64,000 bases of DNA from Strix aluco (lineage: Eukaryota > Chordata > Aves > Strigiformes > Strigidae): contig NC_133934.1 in assembly GCF_031877795.1 (NCBI RefSeq), positions 105,960,610 to 106,024,609 of the forward strand, read 5' to 3'. The position numbers and the translations under genes were made by a program. Below are positions 62,601 through 64,000 of the stretch, in pieces. Numbering within the stretch: the stretch's first letter is position 1; each line of letters starts with the position of its first letter. Under the pieces are notes generated by a model that worked only from the letters and a program-made list of their open reading frames with translations, did not search any database and had not been told where the DNA came from.

Positions 62601-64000
62601 CAATGTGGACACTTGTGTGCAGACTGGCTGAAAAAGGACTATGCTAATTTGTTCATGCTTCTGAGCATCAGCTTGGTAGCAAGCATAGTCCCTACCCTTA
62701 TGGAAACAGAAAGATAAGAGGTGGAATTGACTTTCCAATAACTTTCACTGGTTTTTGGAGTGCAGCCCAAAGGACAGCAGTGGGGAGCAAGTCAGGCAGG
62801 GGGTCTGTGTTGTATTATGGCAGCAGGAAAGGTCATTGTGATTTTCGTCTCTGAGGAGGGGAGTGAGAGTCTTTCTCTGAACAGTTCACCAAATATTGTG
62901 ATCTGAATTGGGGACATTGGAACTGTTGACAGACTGAGCATAGTGCTAACCAGTTTAGCCAAAAGATGACTAAGGTAGGGGAAGCATTCTTGTCTCCAAA
63001 CATCTGTGAGGAGATGGGGATTATGTTAACAAAGGAGAAAATTTAGACCAAGCATCAGGAAAATGCCTCCTAGAAGTGAAGTGTGTCTCCTCAGGGAGGG
63101 GGTGGGAGTCCCATATCTGGCAAGATGGGAACAGCAATAAGTAATAACAAGTCTGATTACTTGCCATGTAATGATAACAAATAATGTAAAATGAGTCTTG
63201 TTAAAGAGCTAGAGTTCTCTGATAACAGGCAAATGCACAAGCCAGGGGATGAGTAGGATGGGACTTGGGGGGGTTTCTGATGCTGGCAGGGTGCCCCTGC
63301 AAGTTGTGGTGACATCCTTGGGCCATAAAGCCTGTATTTAGGCTTTTGTTTACTCAGTACTTCAGAGCAGAGGTAAGTTCAATTCCTGGGCCCCTTCTTG
63401 GAGGTTTTTAATTTGAAGGAGAAGGAATCTGGTACAGAAATTATCAATTTATGCTTTATTTGCTAGCAGTGGAATCCCAGAGTCACCCCCCCACACCCCC
63501 CACCCCACCAGCTTTATTTCACTCCCATGCTGTTTGGAGTGGAATAATCTCCCAGCAAAGAATGCAGACAGGAAAATGTATGTTTTGGATGGGGGCTGTT
63601 CTGTGATATGAACCAAGGGCTGGAGTGGAGTCTTAGATGGACAACCACATCCAGGAGTATGTGAGAAGCATCTTCTCTGAGTTGTGGCCAAGACCCTAGA
63701 TAGCCTGGCCAAAGGCAGCCCTGCCTACAGAGCAGGCAGAGCTATAGATAAGAGGAGCAACTGGGTCTATGGTCCCAAGCAAGCCCCAGACACCCACATT
63801 CTGGGGCCAAGCCCCCATGTTGCTCTGCAACTAGTTTCTTGGAAGGAGACTAGTAACGATCTCCTATTTATATATCACTCAAAAAGATGGGGTTAAGGCC
63901 AGGGCTCTTTAGTGTTTTGGGGCTTTTGGGTTTGGTGAATGATGAGTCCTTGATATGCTTTGGTAACCCAGAAGCAAGATGGCAGCATTTTGTCTTCTTT
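53661..64000. other. Right-hand intergenic or intronic sequence
   Basis: About 10 kb without any recognised coding exon. I specifically looked for JDP2 bZIP and N-terminal coding sequence and did not find it. If a JDP2 promoter lies at one of the CpG islands, this would be its first intron. A C-rich low-complexity tract occurs at about 63,485-63,510. Confidence 0.6.
61557..61715 (+). CDS. Speculative 52-codon small ORF with signal-peptide-like start
   Basis: From an ATG in strong context (A at -3, G at +4) the frame encodes 52 residues. They begin MVSSFSFFLLAAAISLLCVA, a good match to a secretory signal sequence, and are followed by a short acidic, serine-rich part with three cysteines, ending in TAA. 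No family is recognised, no upstream promoter or splice evidence is visible, and the same length could arise by chance. It is listed only because of the N-terminal hydrophobic profile. Confidence 0.12.
   Translation: MVSSFSFFLLAAAISLLCVAESAEGRECESSGSSAQAPCEDTELCIPSWSFA

Overview
The window is vertebrate nuclear DNA, almost certainly from a bird. Three things point there: a compact four-exon FOS gene encoding a 367-residue c-Fos, several CR1 LINE fragments, and a solo LTR of an endogenous-retrovirus type common in birds. GC-rich CpG islands sit in otherwise AT-balanced sequence, and single-copy DNA dominates. There are no bacterial-type operons. Most long open frames are chance frames in GC-rich DNA or antisense shadows.

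Layout. (1) 1-10,890: the 5' part of TMED10 (p24delta1 cargo receptor) on the minus strand. Exons 1-3 are at 10,447-10,674, 6,245-6,365 and 1,679-1,752. The remaining exons lie beyond position 1. The promoter is a CpG island, and intron 1 carries an old CR1 element. (2) 10,891-33,980: about 23 kb without a recognisable coding gene. It holds a solo LTR (24,144-24,737), tandem repeats, and an orphan CpG island (26,900-27,760) with three CRE-like sites. (3) 33,980-37,500: complete FOS on the plus strand. The promoter modules (SIE, ETS/CArG/FAP serum response element, CRE, TATA), all four coding exons, the AU-rich 3' UTR and the poly(A) signal can all be placed to the base or nearly so. (4) 37,500-64,000: no coding exon recognised. 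This stretch has three more CpG islands (39.8-40.7, 48.2-48.5 and 53.2-53.7 kb) and CR1/LINE relics. In mammals JDP2 follows FOS in this orientation. No JDP2 coding exon was found here, so these islands are candidates for an upstream JDP2 promoter or for unannotated noncoding transcripts.

How the pieces relate: TMED10 is a constitutive secretory-pathway gene transcribed leftward. FOS is an immediate-early transcription factor transcribed rightward. The TMED10-FOS order matches mammals. The most interesting unexplained feature is the island about 3 kb beyond FOS. It combines a CArG box with a nearby ETS site, CRE-like sites, a perfect three-unit heat-shock element, an inverted CCAAT box and a YY1-type site, and so looks like a second stimulus-responsive promoter with no known transcript. 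No new enzymatic or defence system was found.
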